Source of the DNA: Erythroxylum novogranatense | Taxonomy: Eukaryota; Streptophyta; Magnoliopsida; Malpighiales; Erythroxylaceae | Assembly: GCA_029891385.1 (NCBI GenBank) | Contig: CM057229.1 | Coordinates: forward strand, 6,047,001-6,111,000 | Reading direction: 5' to 3' | DNA: 64,000 nucleotides | In this document: in pieces, positions 1 to 12,865 of the stretch | How positions within the stretch are numbered: position 1 is the first letter of the stretch | Layout of the letters: the number at the start of each line of letters is the position of its first letter | The notes under the pieces: generated by a model | What the model was told of the DNA's origin: nothing | What the model saw: the letters and a program-made list of their open reading frames with translations, nothing else | Databases searched by the model: none | Made by a program: the position numbers and the translations under genes

Positions 1-689
1 CATCTCTAGACATTACTCATTGTTGTTTTTAACAGACATCAGTCAAACTTTTCATTGAGTCCAAGGTAACACTACATCACGTCAGTTTCAGTTTCCCTTA
101 ATGACTTCTTGTTGCTATGAACTTTCTCTTATCAATTGCTTTCCTGTCATTCTCATCGACATATGTCAATGCCTAGTCATCCATACTTGGACCTCCATAA
201 ATTCCACTTCATTTGAGTATTTCACTTCGTAGTTCGGGACTATTTTGCATCACATAAAGAGACCCATGCACTCCACATTGCAATAGAATCACCTCAAATT
301 AAAATTCCACTTACATAGTTGGATACTTTACATTTTCGTATACACAATGCAGATAAACTCAGTAGTATATTTCACTTGTTATGTCTAAATCTCATCTTGA
401 GATATGACTCAATTTCACTTTTGATTTCGTCCGTACTTCTTTTCGTTTGACCATTAGTCTTGCTACCATCATTATACTGTTCACGAAAGTCTCATTAGCC
501 AATTAGTGTCCCTAATTGCTTTTCAATCATCCATGGTATCTCAAAAGCTCAATTTCAACTATACGCACAATCTCAGTCAGAACAATTTTATGCCATAATT
601 TGAAAGATCAAAACATTCCTTGCACTAAATACACTAAATCTCAGTTAGAACAATTTTATGCCATAATTTTAAGTCACCGAGGGTTTATT
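1..689. other. Non-coding sequence, probably old retroelement remnant
   Basis: No convincing coding region. About 35 bases recur at roughly 568-603 and 637-672. The reverse strand of roughly 130-330 resembles the forward strand of about 28138-28400: both carry a stretch that reads like CCAAC, then AAGTGG, then a T-rich run, then GAGGTGA. This suggests a shared repeat family, probably the internal part of a decayed gypsy-type element. The family is not firmly identified. Confidence 0.35.
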
Positions 690-2073
690 TCCATTCCAAG
701 CTTCATATGGCGTCTGATTCTACACAGCCTTCGTAGGAGATATGTTGAGAAGACACATTGTCATTACTACACCTTCAACCTAAAAACTATTAGGAAGCCC
801 CTTTGATTTTAGCATTAATCGAGCTATTTAAACCACCGTTCGATTTTTACGCTCAGTCACCCCATTTTGCTCCATAATGTATAGGGCTATCAGCTCTCTT
901 TTGATTCCTTGGTCTTCATAAAAAGTCACAAACTCTTCATATAGAAACTCTCCTCCACGATAGGCTCGAAGCACCTTAAGATTTTTTCCACTTTGTTTTT
1001 TTGCAATTGTTTTAAACTTCTTGAAATACTCAAAGATTTTGGACTTGAGTTGCAGAAAATATACCCAACTCATTCTACTGAAACCATCAATAAACAATAG
1101 AAAGTACCTACTTCTAGACAAGGATTCAGCCCTCATAAGACCACAAAAATTAGCATGAACCAGTTCTAACAAATCTTCTACATGTCTCGACTTGCCAAAA
1201 GGGAATGTTTTCTTGGCTTGCTTCCCTATCACGCATCCTTCACACTTTCTCTAGAGGCACGATGGAAGGTATGTTGCTGACCAATAAATAGTTGTAGACC
1301 TTTGACATTTAAATGTCTATACCTAAGGTGCCATAACTCACTTTATCTCATTGTCCTGTTTATCATAGCTGCATCTGTAGAGATATCAAGGGGAAACATC
1401 CTATTGAATGACATGTGAGCACATGATAGAATTTCATCTTTATTTTTTATCAAACATTTTTCATTTTCAAACACAACTGAATAACCTGACTCGATTAGTT
1501 GCCCCACACTTAGTAAATTATGTGTAAGACATAGAGCAAAGTGCACATCTTTAATTAACTTCTTTTGGTTACCTATAGATACCACTGTAGTCCCTCAACC
1601 TTCAATTTGGAGCTACTTGTTATCACCAAGCCGAACATGTGACCGTATTGATTCATCAAGATCTTTGAATTTGGATTTGTCACCAGTAATGTGATGCGAA
1701 CAGCCACTGTCAACGTATCATATATCTCCAGCAACAATCTCTTTGCTTGACCGAGCCACTAATAAGAAGTCATCTTGCTCTTCATCCTGCTCAGCATAAC
1801 TAGCTTCTTCTAGTTTGGACCAACAAAATTTGTTCGTGTGTCCATTTTTTTTTACAATAGGAACAATGTAAGGAACTGCTCCTTCCACAACCTCTACCTC
1901 AATCTTGAAAACCTGCTCTACCTCTTCCCCTAACACGTTGACTTGATGACTCCAACTCCCTTTTGATATGGAGTGCCTTTTCTTCTTCTTTTGCAACAAT
2001 TCTGTTGATCCTGACCTCATTTGCTTATAAAGCCCCCATCAGTTCATCGAATGAAAAAATAGACAAATCTTTT
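690..2073 (-). pseudogene. Ty1/copia gag-pol fragment (element 1)
   Basis: Decayed minus-strand copia polyprotein. From the right: the end of gag (FDELMGAL-like) near 2045; a broken CCHC knuckle (C..C..GHTN..C) near 1850; a protease start with the D-S-G triad near 1705; a GAG-pre-integrase segment with the signature LTHNLLSVGQL at 1343-1585; and the integrase core at 828-1232 ending in EQNGVTERKNRT. Integrase similarity continues past the stop at 828 (ISPTKAV, NQTPYEAWNG) to about 690. There are several stops and frameshifts. Reverse transcriptase, RNase H and both LTRs are missing. The right side stops abruptly at the 3' LTR of element 2, so element 2 probably inserted into or beside it. Confidence 0.8.
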
Positions 2074-2288
2074 TGAAAAGGAATTGATCTTCCTTCCTTT
2101 ATTTCACAAAGATTTGGTATATATACAATAAAAGACTCCTAAGACTCCTAAAGAATAAAGACTCCTAAAGAATAGCCTTTAACTACGTAACAACACCTTC
2201 CATATACAATTCTACCTAAATTGCAACACCTTCCATATATACAATTCTACCTAAATTACCACACTCTCCATATATACAATATCCAATA
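2074..2288 (-). repeat. 3' LTR of copia element 2
   Basis: About 215 bases, ending in CA on the minus strand (TG at 2074 on the plus strand). It is bordered inside by a purine tract (minus strand GAAGGGGAG, about 2289-2298) next to the RNase H stop. The first dinucleotide looks mutated (TA instead of TG). It contains two or three direct repeats of a CCATATATACAATTCTACCTAAAT-like unit. Confidence 0.75.
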
Positions 2289-2295
2289 CTCCCCT

Positions 2296-5200
2296 TCAAA
2301 TTGGTGCACGATGATTTCGAATGCCCAACTTGCAAAGAAGGTGTTCAAATTGATGACGATCAAGTTCCTTTGTGAATATATCTGCCAATTGTTCGTTTGT
2401 ACGCACATGGCCTGTAATAATACTTCCTCGTTGTATTTCATCCCAAACAAAGTAACAATCAATCTCAATATGTTTGGTTCTCTCATAGTACATAGGATTG
2501 ACAACAATATGTAATGCTGCTTGATTGTCACAATACAAGCATGCGAAATTTTCATCAAATACTCTTAAGAATTCTAAAAGTCCTTGTAACCAATTCAACT
2601 CACAAGTCGTGGTAGTCATGGAATGATACTCAGCTTCAGTAGAGGAGTGAGATACTATATGCTACTTCTTGATCTTCCAAGAAATAGGAGATTTACCCAA
2701 CAACACTACATAACCTGTCAAAGAACGACGAGTCAAAGGACAACTTGCCCAATCTGATTCACAATAAGCCAGTAATCTCAAATCACTATCCGATGATAAA
2801 AAAATGCCTTGTCTAGGACTTCCCTTCAAATACCTCATAACACGTAATGTTGCTTCCCAATGATCCATTCTTAGAGTCTGCGTAAACTGAGCTAATACAT
2901 GAACAGAATAATAAGGCTCAAGTCTAGTGATGGTTAAGTATATTAGTCGAGCCAACAATCGTTCGTATGGTTTTGGATCAGCCATAAGTGTCCCATCTAC
3001 AATACCCAAACGGTGATTCTGCTCGATTAGAACTAAAGTTGGCTTGGCTCCTAATAGTCCAGTTCCTGTAATAATATAAAGTGCATACTTCCTCTGACAT
3101 AGAAAAATTCCTTCAGGTCCACGATCCACTTCAATACCGAGAAATATTTAAGCAATCCAAGATCTTTCATATGAAAGCATGAGCTAAGATATTGTTTAAG
3201 TTTATCTATAGCCTCAACATCATTTCTAGCAATTATCAAATCATCTACATACACCAACACATTTAGACGAGTGGAATTCTTGCAATAAGTGAATAGAGAA
3301 TAATCTGAATAAGATTAAAGAAATCCATATCTTTTCAACGCTATCACTAACTTAGAGAACCAACACCTAGGAACCTGTCTCAATCCATATAAAGATTTCT
3401 TCAATTTACAAACCTTTGTTTGATCCGAGGAGGAGAAACCTGGAGGCAACTTCATATACACTTCTTCATTCAAATCTCCGTGCAAGAAAGCATTATTCAT
3501 ATCCATCTGATGGAGCTCCCATTTCTTCATTGCTGCCACAGCCAATACTGTTCTTGTTGTGGTCATCTTTTCCATCGGAGCAAACGTTTTATTGTAGTCG
3601 ATTCCTTCAATTTGTTTAGTCCCCAATATCACTAACTATGCCTTATATCTCTCAATTGTGCCATCTGACTTGTACTTTATCTTGTATACCCATTTACATC
3701 CTATGGCCTTCTTGTCTGCAGGCAATTTCTCAAGATTCCACGTTTTATTATCTTCTAGTGCCTAAATTTCTTTTATCATGGCATCCCTCCATTTCGCTTA
3801 TTTTACTGCTTCTGCATACCCCTTAGGCTCCAAAACAGCATTAACTACAACTAGAAAATATCGAAGTTTTTGTAAAAAATTGGCACATGTCACATAATTG
3901 GATATAGGATAAGGAGCAATACCTGAGGAACATTTCTTAGAGTTAGGTTTAGCATGAGTGGGGTCCTTCAAACACTGAGCACTATAGGTGAAAAAATTCT
4001 TCAAAAAAATTGATGGTTTAGGTTGTCGTTGTTCTCTTCCTAAATTCTCTTATTCATTTCTCTCTATACCATCTATCCTATCATCATCCCATCTTAATTC
4101 CTCAATTCTGTTAGTACTCCCCCTTGCTTCTTCAATGTCAACTCTCTCCCTCAAGTTTGCATCTTGACTACTTGACGCAATTTTTGTGGTTGTGTTTACA
4201 TCCACTCATCATCAATCACCATATATGTTGCTTGTTCATAATTAATTTCAATAACTTTTTCTTTATTTTTAGCATATGGAAATGCATGCTTATGGAATAT
4301 CACGTCACGCGACACAAAGTATTCTCCATTTTTCACATCATACAGACATCATCCTTTCTTGCCCCAAGGATACCTTACAAAAACACATTTTCTACTTTGC
4401 TCACCAAACTTATCTTTTTCCCTTGTGACCTGTCTGGCATAACAAAGACACCTAAATACCTTGGGACACTCATTCTGAGGTACCTTTCTAAACAAAACCT
4501 CATACAGAGTCTTCCCATCAAGCAAAGATGAAGGAGTTTGGTTTATCAGGTATCCTGTAGTTAACACACATTCACCCCAAAACTGAATAGGTAACCGATC
4601 TTTAAACCTTAATGCTCTAGTCATGTTCAGTATATGTCTATGTTTCCTTTCTACGCGCCCATTCTGTTGTTGCGTTTCAACACAAGATGTTTGAAGCAAG
4701 ATTCCTTGAGTTTCAAAATAAGGTTTCAAACAAGTAAATTCAGTCCCATTATCACCCCCGAACATCTTTGACTTGTTTCTTGAATTGACGTTCAATCATT
4801 GTGCACAAATTCCTAATTGTTTGTTCTATTTGTTTCTTTTCAAGCAATAGATAAATCCAAACAGCACATGAATGATCATCCATAATTGTCAAAAAATAAA
4901 ATGCACCACAAGCTATAGGTTCTTTGTAAAGACCACATAAATCACAATGAATTAAAACAAAAAATTCATCAGCTTTATTATTACTTTGAGGGAAAGCTCC
5001 ACAGCTTTGTTTAACTCGATAAAAAATGTCACAAAATTCATGATCACTACTTCGAGCAATAACACTATTTCCAATTTCAAAAACCTTAGGCAAAGCTTTC
5101 ACACATGGATGTCCTAACCGTCAATGCCATAATTCCTTCTCATTTCTACCACTAACTTTATTCGCTTATACTAATGTTGTTGATCGAAAAGGTAGACCCC

Positions 5201-6654
5201 ATCATACTGCTCACCAGCTCCAATTAGAGTCCTCTAAGGTCAGTCCTATATTACACACAACTGATCAGTAAATGTGACAATGCCTTTTAGTTCTCGCAAT
5301 AATTTAGCTATAGAAATTAGAGTACAATTCATCTGTGGAACAAACAAAACATTATTCACATATATATTGTTTCCTAAGCACAATTTTCTTTCTTTCACAG
5401 CCACTGTATGGTTTCCATTAGGCAATCTCATAGGACATGATGAAATATCTCGAACGTTGGATAATAGGCTCACATCCCTAGTCATATGATGTGAGACTCT
5501 TGAATCCACAATCCAATCATTTAATGATAAATTTGTATTACCAGAAAGTTGTTCCACTCTGCTTGTTTTGGTCGCACTCAACATGTCAAACAACTTTGAC
5601 CATTGCTCATCACTCAGTCCAAGGATTTCGTTGCGATCAACATCTGTAGCATTCCTGGTTTCTTCTATTGTAGCTAGAGTGGCATTTGCTATCGTACCTC
5701 CTCGACCGCAACTCATAGAGATTGAACGAGCTCCTCTATGAACTCGATTACCACCTTTTCCAGTCCCTCAAGGTCTGTCTCCCCACCATTCTGGGTACCT
5801 AATAATCTGAAAGCATTCTTTAGCTTCATGGCTAGGAGGTTCACAATGGCTACAAATCCCATTCTTGTTGTTCCTTACGCGCACAACAGCTGTTTTAGCA
5901 CTTGACACTACTTGTGCTACAAATCCTACAACTTCTCCATGTCCCTCCTTACTTCTAACTATATTTCTATGTCTCTCTTCTTGGATCATCATAGAGTAAA
6001 CTTTATTCAAATTAGGCAATGGTTCCAAACTCAACATATTAAAACGCAAAGTTCCATACATCACATTATCAAGACCTATCAAGAACTGATGAATCCTTTC
6101 TTCTTCCATTTTTCTTTCAAGTTCGACAGAAACATTGCATATGCAACATCCATATCGACAGGCAGATATCGATTCATAATTCGCTAGCTCATCCCACATC
6201 ACTTTTATGCGCCCATAATATGTCATCACTGCTTATCCTTGTTGTTTATAGGCAGTAATATTAGTTTTCAGTTGATGGACACGAGACCCATTCCCAATGG
6301 AGAATCGTTGTTGAAGATCCTCTCACAGATCCTTTACATTCTCTAGATATGTTATGGTAGAATGCACAGCAGGTTCGATTGTATTAAAAATCCAAGCCAC
6401 CAGCATCGAATTCACCGTCCACCAATCTTCGATTTCAGATGAATCTTTATTCGGTTTCTCTGCACTCCCATCAATAAATCCAAGTTTCTTCTTTGCTCGA
6501 AGTGCATTGCTCACGGATCTCGCTGATTCTTCATAATTTTCTCGTTTCAGTTGAACATGAGATATGATGGTTCTAGGATTATATGAAGGATGCAAATAAT
6601 ACAATGAGGTATTTATTTGCTTTCTTCACTTTTATGCTCTTTTTCATTAGCCAT
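2296..6654 (-). pseudogene. Copia gag-pol polyprotein of element 2 (broken)
   Basis: Domains on the minus strand: gag at 6604-5768 with a CCHC knuckle (C.HC...SHEAKEC) near 5830; protease region with a degraded D-S-R triad and LISIAKLL at 5716-5246; integrase at 5102-4349 (HCDLCG, then QQNGRVERKHRHILN); linker at 4004-3798; reverse transcriptase at 3632-3051 with GIDYNKTFAPM, QMDMNNAFLHGDL and the catalytic YVDD; RNase H at 3129-2296 with LYCDNQAALHI and the C-terminal HVRTNEQLADIFTK. Frames change at least six times and stops interrupt gag and the start of the reverse transcriptase. The start codon directly follows the primer site (minus-strand ATGGCTAATG). Confidence 0.85.
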
Positions 6655-6667
6655 GGCTCTGATATCA
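6655..6667 (-). other. Primer binding site, initiator Met-tRNA type
   Basis: The minus strand reads TGATATCAGAGCC, one base off the usual copia primer site TGGTATCAGAGCC. It lies directly inside the 5' LTR and just before the gag ATG. Confidence 0.8.
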
Positions 6668-6774
6668 TGAAAAGGAATTGATCTTCCTTCCTTTTTTTCA
6701 TAAAGATTTGGTATATATACAATAAAAGACTCTTATGACTCTAAGACTCCTAAAGAATAAAGACTCCTAAAGAA
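6668..6774 (-). repeat. 5' LTR of copia element 2 (partial)
   Basis: The first 107 or so plus-strand bases match the 3' LTR at 2074. The match ends abruptly after GACTCCTAAAGAA, so the outer half has been deleted or replaced. Confidence 0.75.
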
Positions 6775-8061
6775 ATGAACCCAACGGATAACATTCTATT
6801 CTTTTTCATCTACTTGCAGAAACTTTATTTCTTGAGATACGAGAAACAAAGAAGCATGTGATGGGCTGTCTTAAAAGGAGTGAAATCTTTTATCCAATTT
6901 TACTGTGTCTAACCTTTCTAATGTAAAAAATTGATGTCATTTTAGTTATTTTATAGAATTGGACAATTTTTAAATTCATGTTTAATGACCAAAAGTCGTT
7001 TTAGACATTAAATAAAGTTGGACATGGACAAAAAAATTTAAACTCGTCTTAAAGAGGAGTTGACTTGGTAAATTGAATAACTATTTGTGTGAATTGCACT
7101 GAGTATAAAACATTAGCTCCATGTTACACATGCCTAATTTTCTTAAATTTTATTAAGATGCTTTATAAACAAAACATTATAGTTGCATACTAGATTGCGT
7201 AATAATTAATTAACTTGCTTAATCCTAATCCAAGTATGCTTGCTTTTGAAATAAAATGAGCAAGGGTCAGCTTAAAAAGGAGTTGAATTTGTAATTGAGC
7301 AACACTTTGTACGAGTATTAGGTCGCGGTCAGTTAGTATTAACGTAACCAAATTTCAGTTAGTTAGGCCTGAAATTCACGAATCCAATTTCCAATTCATC
7401 AAATCTTAGGTTAAATTTAATTTTTTTAAAAAAATTTATGTTTTAAATTTGGACTGCTCGGTTGACACTTTCTAAAATTGCAAAGTTTCATATAAAATAT
7501 CATTGTTTTCTACTTTTAATTTTAAAAGTAAATTTAATCAAACATGATCAGACTCTGGCAACTTAAACTTAGACCCGAAATCTAAGGCTAAATCAAACTT
7601 TGGACTGAGCTCGATCAAAATTCCACTTGGGACTAGCCCATTGTCATTCTTGCGGCTGGTAGATATTTATAGCCCGCAATTTTCATAATATAATAAATAT
7701 AATTATTTAATAGTAATTTTAATTAATTTTAAATTAATAATATTATTTTGTTAAATTATATACTTGCCATATAACATTTTTCTTGTATGAATTGCAATAG
7801 GTATAAAACATTCATCCTTATGTTGCACAAGCCTATTTGACACGCGACATTCTATCTCATGAAGGCAAAGAGAATTATAATAACAATTAAAATCTCATAA
7901 TAAAATATAATATAATTAATTAAGGAATGTTTTATAATAATTAAGAATTCATATTTAAAATTTAGGATGATTATTTTCTTTAAAATAAAATTTTAAAAGT
8001 ATTTCAAAATTAATATACTAAAAGTCATTTGAAATTCAAACCAATAATTGTTATTATATTG
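6775..8061. other. AT-rich non-coding DNA
   Basis: No gene seen. It holds copy 1 of the repeat listed at 7126. The segments at about 7085-7135 and 7788-7835 are diverged copies of each other (TGAATTGCA, then GTATAAAACATT), so the region grew by local duplication. Confidence 0.6.
7126..7420 (+). repeat. Diverged direct repeat A, copy 1
   Basis: About 295 bases starting ACACATGCCTAATTTTC and ending near GGTTAAATTTA. They recur at 8135-8443 in the same orientation with scattered substitutions and a small insertion. No TIR or coding content; family unknown. Confidence 0.7.
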
Positions 8062-8134
8062 AGAAAATCTTACACGATTTATATGTTTACGACTTCGAGT
8101 GGGTGTTGGTAGTTCATCTAATATGCCCCGAAAT
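8062..8134 (+). repeat. Diverged direct repeat B, copy 1
   Basis: About 72 bases (GAAAATCTTACAC to ATATGCCCCGAAAT) that recur at 8443-8514, so repeat A copy 2 is flanked by B on both sides. Confidence 0.7.
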
Positions 8135-8443
8135 ACACATGCCTAATTTTCTTAAATTTTATTAAGATGCTTCATACCTAGATTTTACTAAACAAAACAT
8201 TATAGCTGCGTAGTAGATTGTGTAATAATTAATTGACTTGCTTAATCCTAATCTAAGAATGCTTGCTTTTGAAATAAAATGAACAAGTGTCGGTTTAAAA
8301 AAGGAGTTGACTTTGAAATTGAACAACACTTTGTACGAGTATCAGGTTGCAGTCAGTTAGTATTAGCATAACCAAATGTCAGTTAGTTAGGTTTGAAATT
8401 CATGAATTCAATTTCCAATTCATCAAATTTTAGGTTAAATTTA
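8135..8443 (+). repeat. Diverged direct repeat A, copy 2
   Basis: Second copy of the 7126-7420 sequence, carrying an extra short stretch (CATACCTAGATTTTA) near 8174. Confidence 0.7.
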
Positions 8444-8514
8444 GAAAATCTTACACAATTTATATTCTTACAACTCTAAGTGAGTGTTGGTAGTCCGTCT
8501 AATATGCCTCGAAA
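8443..8514 (+). repeat. Diverged direct repeat B, copy 2
   Basis: Second copy of 8062-8134, immediately after repeat A copy 2. The B-A-B order suggests B may be the end of an inserted or tandemly duplicated unit. Confidence 0.7.
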
Positions 8515-10004
8515 TTTTTTCTCTCTTATAAACTTCCTTCAGTGTAGAAATCTTCTCTTTTATATCCGGAACTCATCTCTTATTTCTCTTCTTTTTCTTT
8601 GTTCTTTTCATCTCTTCTCTTTTACGTACCTAACCCATCTCTTCTCTCTCTCCTACTTTTTGTTCTTGGAAATTTTTTTCCTTATAATGTAAGATATTTG
8701 TTTCAGGTTTATTATTCTTCTGCGAAATTTATTTATTTTTTGCTAACTTTCCCCTTTTCTATTCATGCAAAATGTGAAATTAACTTTAAGTTTTTCACCA
8801 AGTGAGTTTTCAAAACTGATTTAATATTTTTTGATTACATTGTGTTATTCTTTTTGGTTTTCCTGAGTTTTTGTCGTCTTGGTTTCTTATTTTTTTATCG
8901 ACGTCTGATTTTTTTGTGTTTCTAGTTTTCCTCGTTTATTATTTTTCAACATATTTTTACTGTTTTCTTGCAATTTTTTGCATTTATGGATTTTTTGGCT
9001 TTTACATTTCTGCATTTCTATGCTTTTGGTTTCTATGTCTTTGGTTTTTCGATTTCTGCATTTTCACGTTACTGATTTTCCTAGTTTATCGTTTATCTGC
9101 CTTTCTACATTTCTAATTGTTTGTTGTTCTTCATTTTTTGTTTACTGTTTTCCTGTGTTTTTGGTTTGTGGTAACGCAGAGAGAATACAAAGTTCGGTGG
9201 AAAATGAAATTAGGTAAAAAAGTTCTACCATTACTAGATTACTTATGCTTTGCTCGTATTCAACTTTGTTTCCTCTTTATTTGTTTGCTTCCTATAAACA
9301 ATATTTGCAGAAGGCTATACCTGGGTTAAACTCAAGATGGAAGTGTGACAATCGATGACATAATGATCATCCATTTCTATAGTTTGATTTCTAAATACTA
9401 TTCATTTTCTAGGATTGTTGTATTTTTCTTCCATAATACAACATAAAGTAGAATTCTTGGTGGACAGATTCCATCTCTAACGAGGCATACAATCCCTTTT
9501 CAATTAATTCAATTGGTGTATGTCATGTAGCTTTATCAATTTGTTAAATGATAGCAAATATCACACAACTAAAATACACTTTTCCATTTTCTATTAATAA
9601 ACGAATGTAGTGATGAAATTGTAGGTTGCTTCTATGTTATTTTCAATAATAACGTAATTCTACTATAAATTACATGCTTTAAGTAAATCATTTATAAATC
9701 AATGATTTAATACTCAAAATTCTTATGAGATGCTTGTAAAATTACAAATATGTTAATATATATTATATTAAAAATAATTAATATAACTTTATAATTAAAA
9801 ATAGAAACAAGATAATAAAGCCAAATATGTTTTTGTTTTCAATTTTATATTAAAATCTTAACTAAACAATTTTTTAATTTAAAAATAAAAATCAAAAACA
9901 TAAAACAAAAACTAGAAACCACATCAGAAAAACAAAAGTGAACGAAAGAACTCTTTAGTTAACGCTTAAATTTTTAGGACTCTACAAAGATGGAAAACTA
10001 GGAC
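8515..10004. other. T-rich non-coding DNA
   Basis: A pyrimidine-rich tract (8515-9160) is followed by AT-rich DNA. Long hydrophobic frames here come from base composition. The stretch resembles intron or leader sequence, but no exon was found on either side. Confidence 0.5.
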
Positions 10005-10013
10005 TTAAATCAT
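10005..10013. repeat. 9-bp target site duplication, left
   Basis: TTAAATCAT directly before the left terminal inverted repeat; identical to 13555-13563. Nine bases is the usual duplication length for Mutator-like transposons. Confidence 0.8.
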
Positions 10014-10144
10014 GAGAGGGGATCACCTGTCTAAGTAATCCTGGCTTACTCTGTCTAAGAGTAAGACGGTGTCGTTTTTGGTTAAAAATTTTGAACCACT
10101 ACGACTGCTATTGTAGTTGTTCCTGTCACATGAATAAGGTGATT

Positions 10145-10190
10145 TGACAGCAAAGCCACCAAGCCGCCTATCAGCTTGGCTTTGCTGTCA
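10145..10190. repeat. Hairpin inside left arm
   Basis: TGACAGCAAAGCC-type stem with its reverse complement about 46 bases along (GCTTGGCTTTGCTGTCA). Mirrored at 13369-13414 in the right arm. The stem is GC-rich within an AT-rich element. Confidence 0.8.
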
Positions 10191-10288
10191 GAGATGACTT
10201 TTAAGCTTGAAGACATGTTTATTATTTATGTAAACCAACGAGATGACTTTTAAGTTTGAAGACATGTTTATTATTTATGTAAACCAAC
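10191..10288 (+). repeat. Two tandem 49-bp units in left arm
   Basis: GAGATGACTTTTAAGC to ATGTAAACCAAC twice in tandem with one or two differences. Mirrored at 13271-13368. Subterminal tandem repeats are common in foldback and Mutator-like elements. Confidence 0.85.
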
Positions 10289-10694
10289 GACTTTTGCAGT
10301 ACAGGACTATTACTAAAACCCGTTTAATATACTTCATAAACATTATTAATTATGTTGTTGATATTAAGTGTAATTTAAAAATTTTTAGTATTATTTAATA
10401 ATAATCATCATCATCATGTAATGAATAATTTCACTAAATTATTAATTATAATTGCATTAAAATTTAATAATTAATTTGTTTTATTATTACAATTTAATTG
10501 AAATTTTCCGACTTGAGTATATATATTTATTAATAATTAAAGCTCATTTTAAATAGTTAAATTAATCAATTATAAATGGCCATTTAGTTTTTATTACTAA
10601 TAAATACATATTATATAATAATTATGATAATTATAATTTCCTTATAATTTGTTTTTAAGAAATTATTTTAGGTATTATTATAAGTTCTACTCAC

Positions 10695-10780
<86 letters not shown>
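10695..10780 (+). repeat. ATT microsatellite
   Basis: About 28 uninterrupted ATT units. Shorter counterparts occur at 11390-11415, 11672-11700, 11925-11940 and 12834-12866, at mirror positions of the palindrome. Confidence 0.95.
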
Positions 10781-10782
<2 letters not shown>

Positions 10783-11378
10783 TAATTAATTAATTATATT
10801 AAATAATATCATTAAATTCCTTATTATTATTAATTTTGTTTTTAATAAAAACACTTTATTTATTTGTCAAGATTCTCAAATGGCTTTATATAACAAAAAT
10901 AATCATATATTTTATCCTTATTATTATTAAGAACAAAATTAATAATAATAAGGAATTTAATGATATTATTTAATATAATTAATAAGTTAATAATAATAAT
11001 AATAATAGTAAATATAACTTATATAATAGTTATATAATAATAATATAACTATTAATAAAAATAGTAAGTAGAACTTATATACAAAATTAATAATAATAAT
11101 AATAATAATAATAGTTATAATTGCAAAAGTTTTATGATTTAATGTTATTTAATAATTTATAATATTATTAAATATTATGTCATTTCACCAGGCGACATTT
11201 CACTAGGCTAGATTCTCATACGGTGAAATGGCAAATAACCATTAAATGGCCATTTGCAAATAATAATAAATATATATTATTTATTTAAATAATAATAAAT
11301 ATTTAATAATATTATAAATTATTAAATAACATTATTTAATAAACTATTAGAGTAATCATAAAATTTTACAATTATAAC

Positions 11379-11418
<40 letters not shown>

Positions 11419-11671
11419 AATCCATAAATAAATATTTATAAATTAAATCCGATATTATTAATAAATAAATACTTTATTAATAATAAGAATAATAGTAAGT
11501 AGAGAATTAATAATTAAAGCCCATTTTAAATAGTTAAATTAATTAATTGTAAATGGCTATTTAGTTTTTTATTACTAATAAATACATATTATATAAAATT
11601 ATGATAATTATAATTTCCTTATAATTTGTTTTTAAGAAATTATTTTAGGTATTATTATAAGTTCTACTTAC

Positions 11672-11706
<35 letters not shown>

Positions 11707-12197
11707 TATTAATTAATTAATTATATTAAATAATATCATTAAATTCCTTATTATTATTAATATTGTTCTTAATAATAATAAGGATAAAAATATATGATTA
11801 TTTTGTTATATAAAGTCATTTGAGAATACTGACAAATAAATAAAGTGTTTTTATTAAGAATAAAATTAATAATAATAAGGAATTTAATGATATTATTTAA
11901 TATAATTAATTAATTAATAAGTTAATAATAATAATAATAATATTAAGTAGAACTTATAATAATACCTAAAATAATTTCTCAAAAACAAATTATAAGGAAA
12001 TTATAATTATCATAATTATTATATAATATGTATTTATTAGTAATAAAAAACTAAATGGCCATTTACAATTGATTAATTTAACTATTCAAAATGGGCTTTA
12101 ATTATTAATTCTCTACTTGTTATTATTCTTATTATTAATAAATTATTTATTTATTAATAATATTGGGTTTAATTTATAAATATTTATTTATGGATTT

Positions 12198-12228
<31 letters not shown>

Positions 12229-12827
12229 TGTAAAAGTTTTATGATTACTCTAATAGTTTATTAAATAATGTTATTTAATAATTTATAATATTATTAAATA
12301 TTATTTATTATTTAAATAAATAATATATATTTATTATTATTTGCAAATGGTTATTAAATGGCCATTTGCAACAAATAACCATTGTCATTTCACCAAGCCG
12401 AGGATCTCGCCTAGTGAAGTGGCATAATATTTAATAATATTATAAATTATTAAATAACATTAAATCATAAAACTTTTACAATTATAATTATAATAATTAT
12501 TATTATTATTAATTTTGTATATAAGTTCTACTTACTATTATTATTAATAGTTATATTATTATTATATAACTATTATATAAGTTCTACTTACTATTATTAT
12601 TATTATTATTAACTTATTTATTAATTAATTATATTAAATAATATCATTAAATTTCTTATTATTATTAATTTTGTTCTTAATAATAATAAGGATAAAAATA
12701 TATGATTATTTTTGTTATATAAAGCCATTTGAGAATCTTGACAAATAAATAAAGTGTTTTATTAAGAACAAAATTAATAATAATAAGGAATTTAATGATA
12801 TTATTTAATATAATTAATTAATTAATA

Positions 12828-12865
<38 letters not shown>

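Larger units (their letters stand above)
2074..6774 (-). mobile_element. Ty1/copia LTR retrotransposon (element 2), nearly full length, dead
   Basis: A minus-strand element with 3' LTR at 2074-2288, decayed gag-pol, primer site at 6655-6667 and a partial 5' LTR at 6668-6774. The two LTRs share the stretch that starts TGAAAAGGAATTGATC and runs through repeated GACTCCTAAAGAA units. The gag to RNase H domain order (integrase before reverse transcriptase) defines Ty1/copia. The outer half of the 5' LTR is lost, so no target duplication can be tested on the right. Many stops and frameshifts make it inactive. Confidence 0.85.

Noticed and set aside
828..6654. One copia element from 690 to 6774
   Set aside because: There are two integrase and two protease regions, and an LTR edge at 2074 separates them, so two elements are present.
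8871..9217. Hydrophobic Phe/Leu-rich frames
   Set aside because: Products of T-rich base composition; overlapping frames look alike and no domain is visible.
10191..10288. CRISPR-like direct repeats
   Set aside because: Only two adjacent 49-base units without spacers, in a plant transposon arm.
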